Below are positions 1 to 14,199 of a DNA stretch of 64,000 nt, in pieces. The notes beneath the pieces were generated by a model. The model was given only the letters and a program-made list of their open reading frames with translations. It searched no databases and had not been told where the DNA came from. Made by a program: the position numbers and the translations under genes. Source of the DNA: Zopfochytrium polystomum. Lineage: Eukaryota; Chytridiomycota; Chytridiomycetes; Chytridiales; Chytridiaceae. How positions within the stretch are numbered: the first letter of the stretch is position 1; the number at the start of each line of letters is the position of its first letter. Location of the stretch: NCBI GenBank assembly GCA_025765615.1, contig JAIVFJ010000070.1, forward strand, positions 186,001 through 250,000. The letters run 5' to 3'.

Positions 1-3000
1 CCAGACGGTCCTATCCGCCATTCTGGAATCCCGCAATTCAATGCCTGCTTCCCTCCGGCGAACGTGCCATTTTTTGCACGACATTGTGGACTCCAAGGGC
101 GAACCGCACCGGCTGTCTCCCGAAAAAGGCCGGGACGAAGGAGGGTCGGCCACTGACGACAGCTCGACGAACGGTTGGGGTTCGGAGGACTCTCCCGATT
201 TCTCCACTTCGCAAAAAAGCCAGCGGCCCTCTTCGACAGTGCCTTCAGCGCGACATCAGTCGCTGCGACATAAAGGGGCCAAAGCGATGGAATTCGTTCT
301 GATGCCCGGTGGACGCTCCCGCGTGTCGAATGAAACCCCTTCGTCTGTGTTGAAAGCCGCACGGCCCGAGCAGAGACCCATCACTATTTTCGACCCACGA
401 GATGGCGCGGAGCAGTTCGGTGGAGGCCCTGTGCTCCCTGCTGTCCCCATATCGCTCACGGCCGCGTCTCCAATGCCGTCGCCGACCGCCTCTGAGAAAA
501 GCTTGCTCCTCAGAGCCCGCTCCGTGTCGGCCGGCGTCCTGCAGTCCGACGCCAACAAAGGCCACCAAGCGCCGAGGCCCTTGGTTCGCACAAAGTCGAG
601 CACAAAGTCCCTGCTGAGGGGACGAAGCTTGAGCGGTGCGAACCACCAAGACTTCCGCGCGGCCGCCCCGGCTACCGCCGCATCGCCGTCGAGACGCTCG
701 CCGATACCGTCATCCCGGAACTCGGCCGCCTACCCGCCGGATTTGCTCGCCGCGAGCGACCACCAGAGCGCGCTCTCCGCCGCGTCTTTGCAGCACCAGC
801 CGTCGAGCGCAGACGGACAAAGCGGCCGCACGAGCACGGCGACAAACTCTTCGTGCGCTGCCCCGTTCGGCGGCGCCGGCGTGATTGGGGGGGACGCGTC
901 AAAGATATTTCGACTGTTTCAGGGCTGGCGCAAAAGCCAGCGTGCAAGCGCAAACAGCGCTGAGCAAGGCGGTGGCCTGCCCGGCGTGCGTCCTTTGGAT
1001 GGAATCGACCTGTCGCACGAGAATGACGAGCGGGTGCCTCCCTCGACGCCTCGCCAAACCTCAACACTTTCTGCTGCGAGCTCCGATGCTGCCTCAAAGA
1101 ATTCCGTCGAAGCGCCGTACTCGCTTCAGCACAACGGTGACGGCGCCTCGAAGCAAGCCACTCTTTTGAGTAGGGAGAGCCACCACCATCACCCCCATCA
1201 CCTTCACGCTCACCACCATCATCACTTCCAGCATCAACATCACTCTGCGGCTCCCTTCATCATCGGACACCACGAGCGCCTCGTCGCACTCCATCCGACC
1301 GATGACAGCAGGTGTGGGGCTGGCTCTCCGTTCCCCGAAACCGCTTTTTCTTGTTTGGACAAGGACGTGCCGTGTTCTTCTCACTCAACCGCGACGCCGT
1401 CCATTGACGAAAGCGAAGAGCTTAACGCAAAGAGCGAGCCTTTACACTCGCCCTTGGCGCGAAGCACGCCGACAACAGCGACCGCACGGACTTCAGAGTC
1501 GGAATCAACGTCCCCACCGGTTGTCGAAACGAACAGTATTGCGACTACATCGGGAGCTGCAAAACGAGCCTCAGAGGCTGGGAGCGGTGTTGGCTCCATA
1601 ACCGCGACGAGCAGAAGCAGTGGGACGCTGACGGTCGGAGAGAAGGTGGTCGGCTCGTTTCTCTTCCTGTGGTTCTTCGTTCCAGGTTAGTGACCCAGAC
1701 GGCTGGAAACTCCTATGCACACGCTTAACACTTCATTCGTGATAACGAACGGTAACATAGGCGTTGTATCCCCTGATGTGATTGGGCTCCTACCAGCTCG
1801 TCTTTCTCCGCAAACGAGACGCGGCCTCGTCTTAACGGGCAAGATTCTGACAGCGCTTTGCAACGACATCGAGTTTGGGGACAAGGAAAAGTATCTTGTA
1901 CCGCTGAACGGTTTCCTGAGGGAAAACCGATCGAAGCTCAAGGACTTTTTGAACTTTGCGAGTATTGAAGTTCCCGACATTGAACAGGTATGGGGGGTTT
2001 TGACGAGGAGCGGCCGCAAAAAGAGCTCGTGAAGGAAGTTCTCATCTGTTGCGCCTCGTTCACGGTCGGTTAAATAGGAATTCCACGACGGTGAGTCGGA
2101 CTCGCTAAGTCCTCTCTCCGGCTCGAACCCAGTCATACACTCGAGCGTGTGTTCGTCAAAGTCCTCCTTGTCCGCGGCGTCCGCCGCGTCCGCCGCGTCG
2201 ATGCCGTCCTCACCACGGGGAGGGCTCCGCAAGTCATCGTTCCTCAAGTCCAACTCCAGCCTCACGGCCGGAAGCGCGCTGGGCAGCCGGTCCCGCAACT
2301 CCAAACTCTCCACCAGCATGCCGTCGCTCACAACAACAACGACGAGCCCCGCAGCGGCCAACGATGACGACGAGGCGGGGACCGCCGATGGCGGCGGCCG
2401 CCTCAAGCACCGCCCGCTGTCGCTCCTCCTGTCGTCCCCCGCCGCCCCGAACCCGGTGCCCATCGGCGCCGCCCACCACCACCACCCGACCTCAGTCTCC
2501 GCCTCGACCTCGCTGGCAGCGAGCTCGGCCCCTTCCCGCTCCTCTGAAGTCATGTTCTCTCGCAGCGCGTCGCGGGCAGCGTCGGCGGCGGTGGCGGCCC
2601 CCGGGTCCCTGTCGCACAGGCAGCAGGGCGACGACGGCGGCAAAACCGCAGCCGCGCCGTCGGCTTTGACGATGCGGCACGGCGAGTCCGGGAGCCGCAA
2701 CCTGCCGGGACCTATTTCGCCAGAGACGCTGGAGATTGAAGGGTTCTTTTCCCAGCTGGGGCGACTGTGCGAGAGCCTCGAGCGCGAGGTGGAGTCCAGC
2801 GCTGCTTCTTTGACCGAGGCCGACTTCAACCTCCTGCTGTTCAACTTTTGTGAGATGAAGCGTCTGGTTGAGGGCAGTCGCTACGGCATCGGGAGGGAGA
2901 GGAAATCGGGGGTGGACGGCTTTGGACTGAGGAGGAAGATCTCTTTGCTCAACAAGGGCATATCGAAAATGCTGCAAGGAGGAGGGTAAGTTCAATTCAG

Positions 3001-3237
3001 CCGGATGAACACTGGAAAGGGCTGACGTGTTCACAACCCGAATTGTAACGCTTTCTTCACGTTGCTCAGGAAAGCGTCGCGTGAGTGCTCGACGGCTGAC
3101 CTCACCGAGACGACGGCGGCTGGCGTCCCGTCGTCGTCCGCCGTAACGCTGGGTAAGCGGCTGTCCTTTGCGTTCTGGGGATTCATGCGGCTGACCGCCC
3201 TTGCGCGGGTCTCGCGCCAGTCTCCGCAGCAAAATGA
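1..3237 (+). CDS. Ras GTPase-activating protein (3' part of gene, 5' end outside window)
   Basis: Frame is open from base 2, so the gene starts upstream. Proposed exons: <2-1685, 1761-1987, 2078-2985, 3070-3152, 3230-3237; all introns GT-AG, 70-90 nt. The first visible residues (ESRNSMPASLRRTCHFLHDIV) match the RasGAP helix before the FLR block. The domain resumes at the end of exon 1 and start of exon 2 with GSFLFLWFFVP...VVSPDVIGLL, then LTGKILTALCNDIEFGDKE and PLNGFLRENRSKLKDFL, all typical of RasGAP C-terminal helices. Between the two parts lies an open stretch of about 510 residues rich in Ser, Pro, Ala and Thr, with a His-rich run (1180-1245). The FLR arginine is Trp. After the domain comes a Ser/Ala-rich linker and a short charged helix. 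RasGAPs switch off Ras by aiding GTP hydrolysis; which Ras is unknown. The last acceptor (3220 or 3229) is uncertain but both give the same stop. Confidence 0.8.
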
Positions 3238-3367
3238 GCGCCACATGCATTTAGAAACCAAATTCTTCAAACATTATGCCGAAGCTGCCGAGAGAATCTC
3301 ACTCACAAACAAGCTTCCCAGCACACCCAACAACGGAGCCACGGCCACTCCCACCCACACAAACGCG

Positions 3368-3391
3368 CACGCACACACACACACACACACA
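3368..3391. repeat. (CA)n microsatellite in 3' flank
   Basis: About 12 CA units, followed by a purine-rich stretch to about 3580. The interval 3238-3658 lies between the convergent ends of the RasGAP and RRM genes, and I see no gene in it. Confidence 0.9.
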
Positions 3392-3658
3392 AAACATCAG
3401 ATGTCTCAAACACACATCGTATGTCTCAATCCAATAAAACAGTGTAGACCTGGAATGCAGGGAGATGGAAGAAAAACAGAAAGGAAAATGGGAGAAAAAC
3501 AATCCGAAAAGGAAAAGCAACGGACATGGAGAGGGGGAATCGAAAAGGGGGCAAGTGCAGAAAGTAAAAAAGGCAGAGGTACAATAGGGCATTATCAACT
3601 CATGCGATTACTCCTTCCATCCGTCAGGCCGATTCTCCATTACTAGCCGGCCGACAGC

Positions 3659-4246
3659 TCAGAAGTCCCGCCTGTCGCGCCCACCAAAGCGCGGGGCGCC
3701 TCCTCGGCCGTCTTGCGGGCGTGGCTCAGACACGTTTACCTAAACATATTGGTGGTGGTAGTCGAAAGTGAAGTCAGTGATTCGAAGTGGTGTGTCCCCA
3801 GTGCAGTTGCACTAAGGTCGGACAGATGGAATGGGTCCGATTGGGCCGAGCCCTGCGTAATCTCCAGCGATGTTATAAGCCCCCCGCCCCCCCCCCCCCT
3901 CCCCCTAATCCATGCATGGACAACGTACCCGCAAGTCCCTCCCCTTGAACGAGAAGCCGTTCAGCTTCTCGGCGGCAACGTTCGCAGCGACCTCCTCCAT
4001 CTCGACAAAGCCGAAGCCGCGGGAGCGGCCTGTCTCGCGGTCGGACATGACTCGCGACGACTTGACCTCGCCAAACTCGGAGAAGAGGGTGCCCAGGTCA
4101 TCGGAGCGGACGGTCCACGCCAGGTTGCCGACAAAGAGCGTCTTGACGTCGTGGGCCGCCGGGGTCCGCGAGAAGGCGCGAGCGGGGGCCACGCAGCGGA
4201 CGGCGGGGGCGACGGCGGCGGTGAGGAGCGAGCGGAAGGCGATCAT
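3659..4246 (-). CDS. RRM-domain RNA-binding protein, probably mitochondrial
   Basis: Two exons on the minus strand, 4246-3929 and 3739-3659, separated by a 189-nt GT-AG intron containing a C/G homopolymer. The product is 132 residues. Residues 1-30 are Arg/Ala/Ser-rich with no acidic residue until residue 32, like a mitochondrial presequence. Residues about 33-110 are one RRM: RNP2 is LFVGNLAW and RNP1 is RGFGFVEM, both with their aromatic RNA-contact residues. The second exon starts VNVSEPRP, the usual end of an RRM, and finishes in a short Gly/Arg tail (RGGAPRFGGRD). The phase-0 join restoring LRVNVSEP is the main support for the intron. By family such proteins bind single-stranded RNA; an organellar role is inferred from the N-terminus only. 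Confidence 0.88.
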
Positions 4247-4309
4247 TTTTCTTTTTCTGATGATATTAGTTGCCCGTCTGTTCGATTTTCTTTTGTGTTG
4301 TTGATGTTC

Positions 4310-4535
4310 CTTCCTTCCCCTCTTTTCTCTTTTCTTTCTTTCTTTCTTTTTTTCTTTCATTCTTTCGTTCTTTCTTTCTTTCTCTCGCTTTGCCTTTTCC
4401 TTGTCCTTCTTCCTTCGCTGATTGTCATAAAGACCACTCACTTCTCTCTGTCTGTCTCTCTCTCTCTTTCTCTGTCGCTCGCCTCTTCTCGGTGTTTGTC
4501 GTGCCGATCCTTTTTTTTTTCTTTTTTTTTTTTTT
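4310..4535. repeat. Pyrimidine-rich microsatellites, (TTTC)n, (TC)n and poly-T
   Basis: Imperfect TTTC, TC and T runs fill most of the 310 bp between the RRM start (4246) and the end of the next minus-strand gene (4557). In the RRM transcript sense this would be a purine-rich promoter or leader. No gene seen here. Confidence 0.85.
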
Positions 4536-4556
4536 TTGGTGTGTGCGCGTGGGTCA

Positions 4557-7076
4557 TCATCGCCCAACCCCGTCCCCAACCACCCACTTTCCACCCGGTG
4601 CAAACGCCACCGCGAGCACCTCGGTCATCCCCATCATCTGCCCTTCGCACCCGAGCGTGCCCCCGTTCGCCATGCGCTCCACAACCACAATCACATCCGG
4701 TGGTGACCTTTCCTCCTCCTCCTCGCCGCCGCCGCCGCCGCCGACGCCGCCGCGCTCCCCACCGAAGCAGTTCCCGTCTGCGTCCAGCCCCAGCCTCAAC
4801 AGGTCCGTGCCACCGCCCGGAACGTCCAGGCCGCACGGCGCTCGCTGAGGGGGACGTGTCTGCTGGGCAGTCGACGTGGAGTATGACGCCGATCCTTCTG
4901 CGTTGGTCAGATCGAAGTCGTCGACGTCTTCCCCGCCGTCCGACGCATCCTGCACCTCCCAACCGTAACCGCCTTCTTCGTCCTCGTCCTCAAGTCCCGA
5001 CGTGGCCTCGTCGTCGTCGTCGTCATCCTCGCTGCCAGCCTCATCTTCAGTGTCTTCACCAGTAGACTCGGCATCTACACTCACACGTCGTGATTCGCGC
5101 GGGCCGAGGCTGCCAATCCTTCGAGGTCGTCTTGGCCGGTAACTTTCTCGATCCGTTTGCAACGGCCGCCCACGTCCACTGGCCCTCGGATGGACCCGGC
5201 GCGTTCGCGTTCCTTCGCCGTCTCGTGGCTTCCACACGTTTCCGTCAAAGTCGAGAAGGTTTCGTGTCATTAGCCACCTCATCAATGGAATCTCCTCTGT
5301 TTCAACCTTGTAAGAAGCCGGCTCTGCACTATCAACCCCGTTGAAATGCAATCCCTGATCGCGCCGCAGGCTGTTGGGGGAGAACATGGCCGCTACTCGA
5401 AGAGCAGAATCCTGACCCTGCCCCGCGAGTCCACTGTGTTCCGGCTGTTTCGGCGGAGCGATCAATACTCGCCGCACACGCGCTTGTCGCGTCCACTCCA
5501 GGATCGCTGTCGTTTGTTCGTCGCTGGCGAGCCACTCGTCGTCGTCTCCTGATTCCGTGTCCTCGTCTAATCGGGTAAGAGAAGCGCTGTGGGCACTTGC
5601 GCCGAGCTCCAGTACCTCGGCATCGCATTCGTGGGTGTTTTGTGGGTTGTTTACGCTGTCATTAATTGGCAGAGCACCGTCGTCATAGCCTTCATGGTCC
5701 AACTCCCTGTCCATATTCTCCGCGCCTCCCTCAACGGCACCGACTGCGTTCCCAGAAATAGAGAAGTTTGCTGCAAATGGGGCGGAGCTCTCGCCGGGCG
5801 AAAAACTCTGAATGATCAAGCCAGAGCCTTGCAGTTGTCGAAAGTTTCCACTGCTCCAGCGTCGGGTAAGAGTCGCTTGGCGGTCCACGTGGCCGGCTGA
5901 ACCTTCGCGTCGAATTTCAGACCGGACAATTGTTTCCATTATTCGGGGCCGAGTGGATGAATGACCCGCCGACACTTCGACCTGTCGTAGCTGACTGACG
6001 TCGTTGAATGAAGCTGCTCGAAAAACGCCAGTACCCGTTTGAATGTAGAGGTTTTTATCAATGAATGCAACCGCGGAGTTCACATACTGCCCGTTGGAAA
6101 GCCGAACCCTCGGTAGGGGGGATAGTTCTCCCGAGGCTCTAAACAAGGAATTTGCGCTTTGAGGTTCCTGCCCAAAATGGAAGGGGGGTTCGTCAAAAGA
6201 GAGCAAAGTTGGGGAATCCACTTCAGCTTGGTCTATCGTCAGCGAGTCGTGCTCCTCTTCGAAATCATCGTCTTCGGTGATGTCCCCGCCGGTCTCTTCC
6301 GTGCTGTCGCTGTCGGAGTAGTCATCCATGACGGCGGCATTAGAGAAACCCCGCCTGAACGTAGCATGGCGGTGGGTCAATAATCGACGAGAATTTGCGT
6401 GTGAGCCCGCTTCAGCAGAGTCATCTTCACAATCGCTCTCCCAGTAAAACATTGGAGCGTCTCGAAAGTCATGGGGCCGAAGGTTTAGTTCCTTCCCGTC
6501 ATTTAAAGATGGAACGCCATCCGCAGAAAGAGTTCCCTCCACAATAAACTTGCACGGAAGGTACTCTCGAGAGCCGAGATCAAACTGAAGCATAAGTTCG
6601 CCGGCGGCTTGGGATATCGAGGCGCTTCCCACGGGGGGGTGGTCCTCACGCCAGCTTTCATCAGAAGAACGACGGGAATACGTCGTTCCCGGATCGTCAT
6701 CGTCCGAGCGATCCGCATTGCTGGTGGGGTGGCGATGAGCCTCAAAACCAGCTGCGCTAGCGCCGAGCGAAGAGCGATCACTGCTGAAGGACCGCGGGTT
6801 TCTGCGCGCTTGAGGAGGGTCGGTCCCGAACACGTCGCTGGAGTTGCGCAAAGTGGTTGCAGGTGACGGAGGCTGTGCCACCAACGGCGGGGGGGCCGTG
6901 GCCAACCATGATGGCCCAATGTTGCCTCTGGCGGGGGCCGCCAGCAGTGGCCTTTGTGGCGCGGGCGGCGGCGGCGGCGGCAGCGGCGGCAGTCGTGATA
7001 CGTTGTTGACGGGGGTTTGCGACGGGAACGGACCCGGCGCACCAGACGACGACCGACGCTGGAGGCGCTGGTGCAT
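4557..7076 (-). CDS. Acidic, largely disordered protein of unknown function
   Basis: One uninterrupted minus-strand frame of 839 codons, starting at the ATG at 7076. I do not recognise a family. Residues 1-120 are Pro/Ser/Arg-rich with a run of eight prolines interrupted by one Leu. The middle has several Asp/Glu clusters (for example DITEDDDFEEEHD) and one globular-looking stretch, LRVSNGQYV-like to FIDKNLYIQTGTGVFR, near residues 320-360. The C-terminal third has a long acidic run (EDDDDDDEATSGLEDEDEE), a Gly/Glu run, and ends in hydrophobic and Gly-rich residues (TEVLAVAFAPGGKW). No signal peptide or membrane segment is evident. Absence of stops over 2.5 kb in a GC-rich region supports coding but is weaker evidence than conservation. 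An undetected intron is possible, especially near the 3' end. Confidence 0.6.
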   Translation of the reverse strand: MHQRLQRRSSSGAPGPFPSQTPVNNVSRLPPLPPPPPPAPQRPLLAAPARGNIGPSWLATAPPPLVAQPPSPATTLRNSSDVFGTDPPQARRNPRSFSSDRSSLGASAAGFEAHRHPTSNADRSDDDDPGTTYSRRSSDESWREDHPPVGSASISQAAGELMLQFDLGSREYLPCKFIVEGTLSADGVPSLNDGKELNLRPHDFRDAPMFYWESDCEDDSAEAGSHANSRRLLTHRHATFRRGFSNAAVMDDYSDSDSTEETGGDITEDDDFEEEHDSLTIDQAEVDSPTLLSFDEPPFHFGQEPQSANSLFRASGELSPLPRVRLSNGQYVNSAVAFIDKNLYIQTGTGVFRAASFNDVSQLRQVEVSAGHSSTRPRIMETIVRSEIRREGSAGHVDRQATLTRRWSSGNFRQLQGSGLIIQSFSPGESSAPFAANFSISGNAVGAVEGGAENMDRELDHEGYDDGALPINDSVNNPQNTHECDAEVLELGASAHSASLTRLDEDTESGDDDEWLASDEQTTAILEWTRQARVRRVLIAPPKQPEHSGLAGQGQDSALRVAAMFSPNSLRRDQGLHFNGVDSAEPASYKVETEEIPLMRWLMTRNLLDFDGNVWKPRDGEGTRTRRVHPRASGRGRPLQTDRESYRPRRPRRIGSLGPRESRRVSVDAESTGEDTEDEAGSEDDDDDDEATSGLEDEDEEGGYGWEVQDASDGGEDVDDFDLTNAEGSASYSTSTAQQTRPPQRAPCGLDVPGGGTDLLRLGLDADGNCFGGERGGVGGGGGGEEEEERSPPDVIVVVERMANGGTLGCEGQMMGMTEVLAVAFAPGGKWVVGDGVGR

Positions 7077-7421
7077 GTTTGTGGGCTGGCGGACGAGAGA
7101 GGTGCTTTCCGCGTGATCTTTTTGTTATTTCCCCTTGTCTCTCTCTCTCTTAGTCTCTCTCCGCTTTGTCTGTCTGTCTCCCTCCTGTCTCCGTTCTTTC
7201 GTTCGTCATGTGGCGGGAGAGAGTTGGGTGTGCGGTGTGTGTGGGTGGGTCCATCCATCCACCACCCACCCTGGCTCTCGATCAAATAAAATCATCGCCG
7301 ATCACAGCAGACAGACAGACAGACAGACACAGATCGAGACTTGTCACGACTTGTCACGACTTGTCAGCAATCAGCGTTCCCGTCGCCGCCGCCGTTCCTT
7401 CTCCTGGGCAGCCAGGCCAGA
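7077..7421. promoter_or_regulatory. Divergent intergenic region between the acidic-protein gene and LeuRS
   Basis: 345 bp between two divergent start codons. It holds a TC-rich tract (about 7137-7200) and a short (CAGA)n run near 7307-7330. No clear TATA box seen. A shared promoter region is inferred from the arrangement. Confidence 0.5.
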
Positions 7422-11098
<3,677 letters not shown>

Positions 11099-11138
11099 CG
11101 CATTAAACATATATTTGATTGGCATCAGAAAGAAAGAA

Positions 11139-12966
11139 ATGGGGCGGACAAGGCCCAAGGGAGGAAATGGCGCAGAAGCAAATGCGTCGCCGTCTTCCGG
11201 TGTCGGCGTCGCAGGGCGAACCGCCTGGCACAACGTTGCGCTTCTGACAGCAGCCTTCTGCTTGGCGCATTCGATCATCCTCGCGACTCTCGCCTTTCTT
11301 GCTGATCTTCCCGTCCAGGACGGATCGGATTCGCTGGGCTCCCGCGAGTTCCTCTCGGGCCAATCTCCGCTAGATAATCAGCAGCAGCAGCAGCAGCGGT
11401 CACCCGTCGAAATCCTTGGCACTCCCTCTATTCTAATCCATTCAACGCGATCCTCCATCACCTTGCCCTTGTGCGTGGACCTTCTCCTGTCGCTGATCAC
11501 CGCGACGTCGTCCTGCCTTGCCGCCAGCCCAAAATGGTATCCCGTCGTCGCCGTCGCCCCGTCATGGCTGCCCATCGCGCACATGCTTGCCGCTGTCGCG
11601 CTCGTCGTCTCGCTCGGAGTCGCAGGCGAAGGCGTTGCCGCGTCCCGCGCTATCGTCTACTTTGTTGCTGCGGCGCTTTGGTGGGGAAACTCCGAGGCGG
11701 CGTCAAAGAGGGCGTCCGCGGCGCGTCCTGCGGTCTCGCTGGCCGTTCAATGGCTGGTCGTTGCGCCGGTGCTCGCCACCAGCTTCGTCGCAGCCGTGCT
11801 CATGGTCTCCAACGGCGCCCAGAGGGCGCTCTGGCTCTTCCACGACCCACCCCCTGGCATTCTTGTCAGCGTCCGTAACGGCGCCCACCGAGTCCACCTA
11901 CGCTGCCAGGGGGGCGGCGGCAGCAGCGGGAGTCGCGGGCCGCCAAACCCCACGGTCGTGTTCGAGAGCGATGTCCTCGAGTCAGCCCGAGACCAGTGGG
12001 ACCCCGTCGCCAGCGCCCTGGCCAACTCCACCCTGCGGGCCTGCTGGTACGACCGTCCGGGCTACGGCTGGTCCGACTCTGGCCCGCTCCCGCAGTCGGC
12101 CGGCCGCAGCGCCGAGACGCTCCAGCAGACGCTCAAGGGCGCGGACGAAATCGGCCCGTTCCTGCTGGTCGCGCGCGGCGCCGGCGCGAACGTGGCCCGC
12201 GTCTACGCTAGCCTGTTCCCAGAGGAAGTCGCGGGGCTCGTCTTGGTCGATCCCGCGCACGAGGACTACGAGCGCAGGGTCGCCGAGCTGGCGTCCGACG
12301 CGGCGGCGTCCGAGGCGCAAAGGCGCGATGAGTTTGCGTGGAAGCTACGCCTGGCTGGCGCGCTGGCGCCGATAGGCGTCGATCGCGTGGTTGCGGGTCG
12401 GCTCCTGGGAATGGAGGTAGATGCCGGCCGCTACGGTCTTTACAACGGACGCGCTTTCAAGGTTAGTTTTGGGGTTTGAAGGTGATCTTCCGTGCTATCC
12501 GCCTGATTCTTTTTTATCATTGTAGGCGGCCACCAGCGAATGGATGCAACAAGAGCACTTGTCCCGCGACCAGCTCATTAAGTCGCGTCCTCGCCTCCCT
12601 CGCCCTCAGCTGAGTCTGGCGGTCGTTACGGCCGCTCGCACGGATGCGAGGTGCAAAACGCGGAAGAGGTCGCGGACCCTCTGTTTTCCAGAGCACGTCG
12701 ACGATAGCGACGAAAGAAGCACCCCAGGATGTTCTGCCGCGTACACGGTGCTGCAAGAGGCTCGGAAAGATTGTCTGCGGGATATTCTTGTTCGCCTGGC
12801 CACCGACTCGACTGTGCGGACGGTGGGCGGTCCGGCGCCGGACCGAAAGTCCATCGTCGAGGCGACACGCGACGTTTTGGAACGCATACGGAACCGGTGG
12901 TTTGGAGACCACATTGAGGCGGAGAGAGAAGAGTTGGACGATGAGGAAGAGGTGGTGGAACTTTGA
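11139..12966 (+). CDS. Multi-pass membrane protein with alpha/beta-hydrolase domain lacking catalytic residues
   Basis: Exons 11139-12461 and 12526-12966 (phase 0, 64-nt intron); 587 residues. Residues about 28-220 hold four to six hydrophobic segments (for example VALLTAAFCLAHSIILATLA, AIVYFVAAALWWG), so the N-terminal third is membrane-embedded. A poly-Gln run lies near residue 85. From about 255 the sequence follows a soluble alpha/beta-hydrolase fold: WYDRPGYGWSDSGP, then the elbow region LLVARGAGANVARVYA, then FPEEVAGLVLVDPAHEDYE. In the family the elbow is GHSxGG; here it reads ARGAGA with Gly where the Ser nucleophile should be. The expected His region near the end reads VGGPAPDRKSI, with no His. 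The fold call is strong, the loss of activity is inferred. It starts 40 bp after LeuRS and converges on the thioesterase gene, whose stop is 94 bp away. Confidence 0.82.
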
Positions 12967-13060
12967 GGTGGCGAGCGACTTTTGGGAGGCTTGGCGATTA
13001 AATGCAACCATGAGCAAGACAATATACAGTAAACGACAGGAACGCAGCGAGGGTTTTTAT

Positions 13061-14199
13061 TTAATCAGAGGAGACGTTTTCAGGGATCACTTTGCAGATG
13101 TGCAAGGAAGAAAGTAGAACGGAACAAGTTAGGAATTCCGAAACGGTCGAATAAAACATCGTATGTACCTTCTTTCAAAAATTTGAGCACGTCGCTCAGC
13201 TCCTGGTCATTGGCCGAGTGCCCCAATCCTCTGTAAGTCTTAAAGGTCGTCTGTCTACCTAGCTCCTTCATCTTTTCCGCAGACGATTTGCCCCAGTGGT
13301 AAGCAACAACCTGGTCTTCGTCGCCGTTCCCCATGAAGAGAGGTGCCCATTGGTTGGTGGGCTTGGCGATCTTTGTGGTACGCACGATCGCAGAACCAGA
13401 GCAGTGATAATGCAAGTTAATGTGGCATTCCGAGTTGAAAAAAATAGGGTCCTCTCACCTCTGCGGCCTTCTTGTCTAACGGCAAATACCCGCTAAGACC
13501 GATAAATCCGGCCAGCTTTGTTTCCAAAACCAGATTTGAGATCAACGTTACGGCGGCGCCTGAACAGAGAAGCTTGGTCAAAGCGAGCCGAGGCTCTATG
13601 GGGTTACCTTGGGAGAATCCTCCCAGTACGATTCGCTTCGAGCTGATCCCTGCGTCAGTCTCCTCTTTGATCAGGCTGCTGACTGTACTCAACGTTATCG
13701 ATAGTTCATAGCGTTTGGCAAAGGTATCTCCAAACATTCCAACTCAACTGTGGTCCACTGTCTCCATGATTCCTGCTTCGTCGTGAACCGGGTTTCGCTC
13801 GTCCAAGGAAACAAGGTCGTACCTTACAAGTTGCACCCAACTCCATCAGAAATCTGGAGAAATGAACAAAACAAAAAAAAACGGACGGGGAATTACCAGC
13901 CGGGCATGGCCATTCCTCCGTTGATAGTGATGGGCCTCCTCGGGGCATGGGGGAACACGAACTTTACGTGCGGGAGTTGTGGTTGGAGGGTGTCCGCCAA
14001 AAAAGACCTGGGAGGGAATGATCCGAAAACTGAAGTGAGACGGCCGCGCAGGGGGAAGAAAACGCCAAGTAAGGCAAAACAAAGGAAGTTAAGCGTACCA
14101 TCCTTCGCCCGAGTCGCCAAGGCCGTGAAGAAACAGAAGCGTTGCGGTATGGTTTTTGCGGGCCGGGAAGACGAGGGGAGGGCGTCGGTGGATGGGCAT
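13061..14199 (-). CDS. Acyl-protein thioesterase / carboxylesterase (APT1-like)
   Basis: Minus-strand exons 14199-14099, 14007-13897, 13822-13749, 13682-13608, 13559-13459, 13370-13169, 13089-13061; 230 residues from the ATG at 14199, the usual APT1 length. Motifs in order: [27 protein letters not shown], here cited in part as [33 protein letters not shown]; the nucleophile elbow GGFSQGAAV; LSGYLPL; the Asp region GNGDEDQVV; and the His motif YRGLGHSAN. All three catalytic residues are present. The family removes palmitate from cysteines of membrane-anchored signalling proteins such as Ras and G-alpha, or hydrolyses lysophospholipids. Six short introns (48-98 nt) have consistent phase. Oddity: the reading frame continues open upstream of 14199 to about 14410 and encodes a hydrophobic segment, but contains no ATG. 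Confidence 0.92.

Noticed and set aside
3238..3646. Continuation of the RasGAP frame to 3646 without the last intron
   Set aside because: It would add a His/Thr run from the CA microsatellite and Lys/Glu-rich noise; a GTAAGC donor at 3153 with acceptors at 3220/3229 gives a clean stop at 3237.
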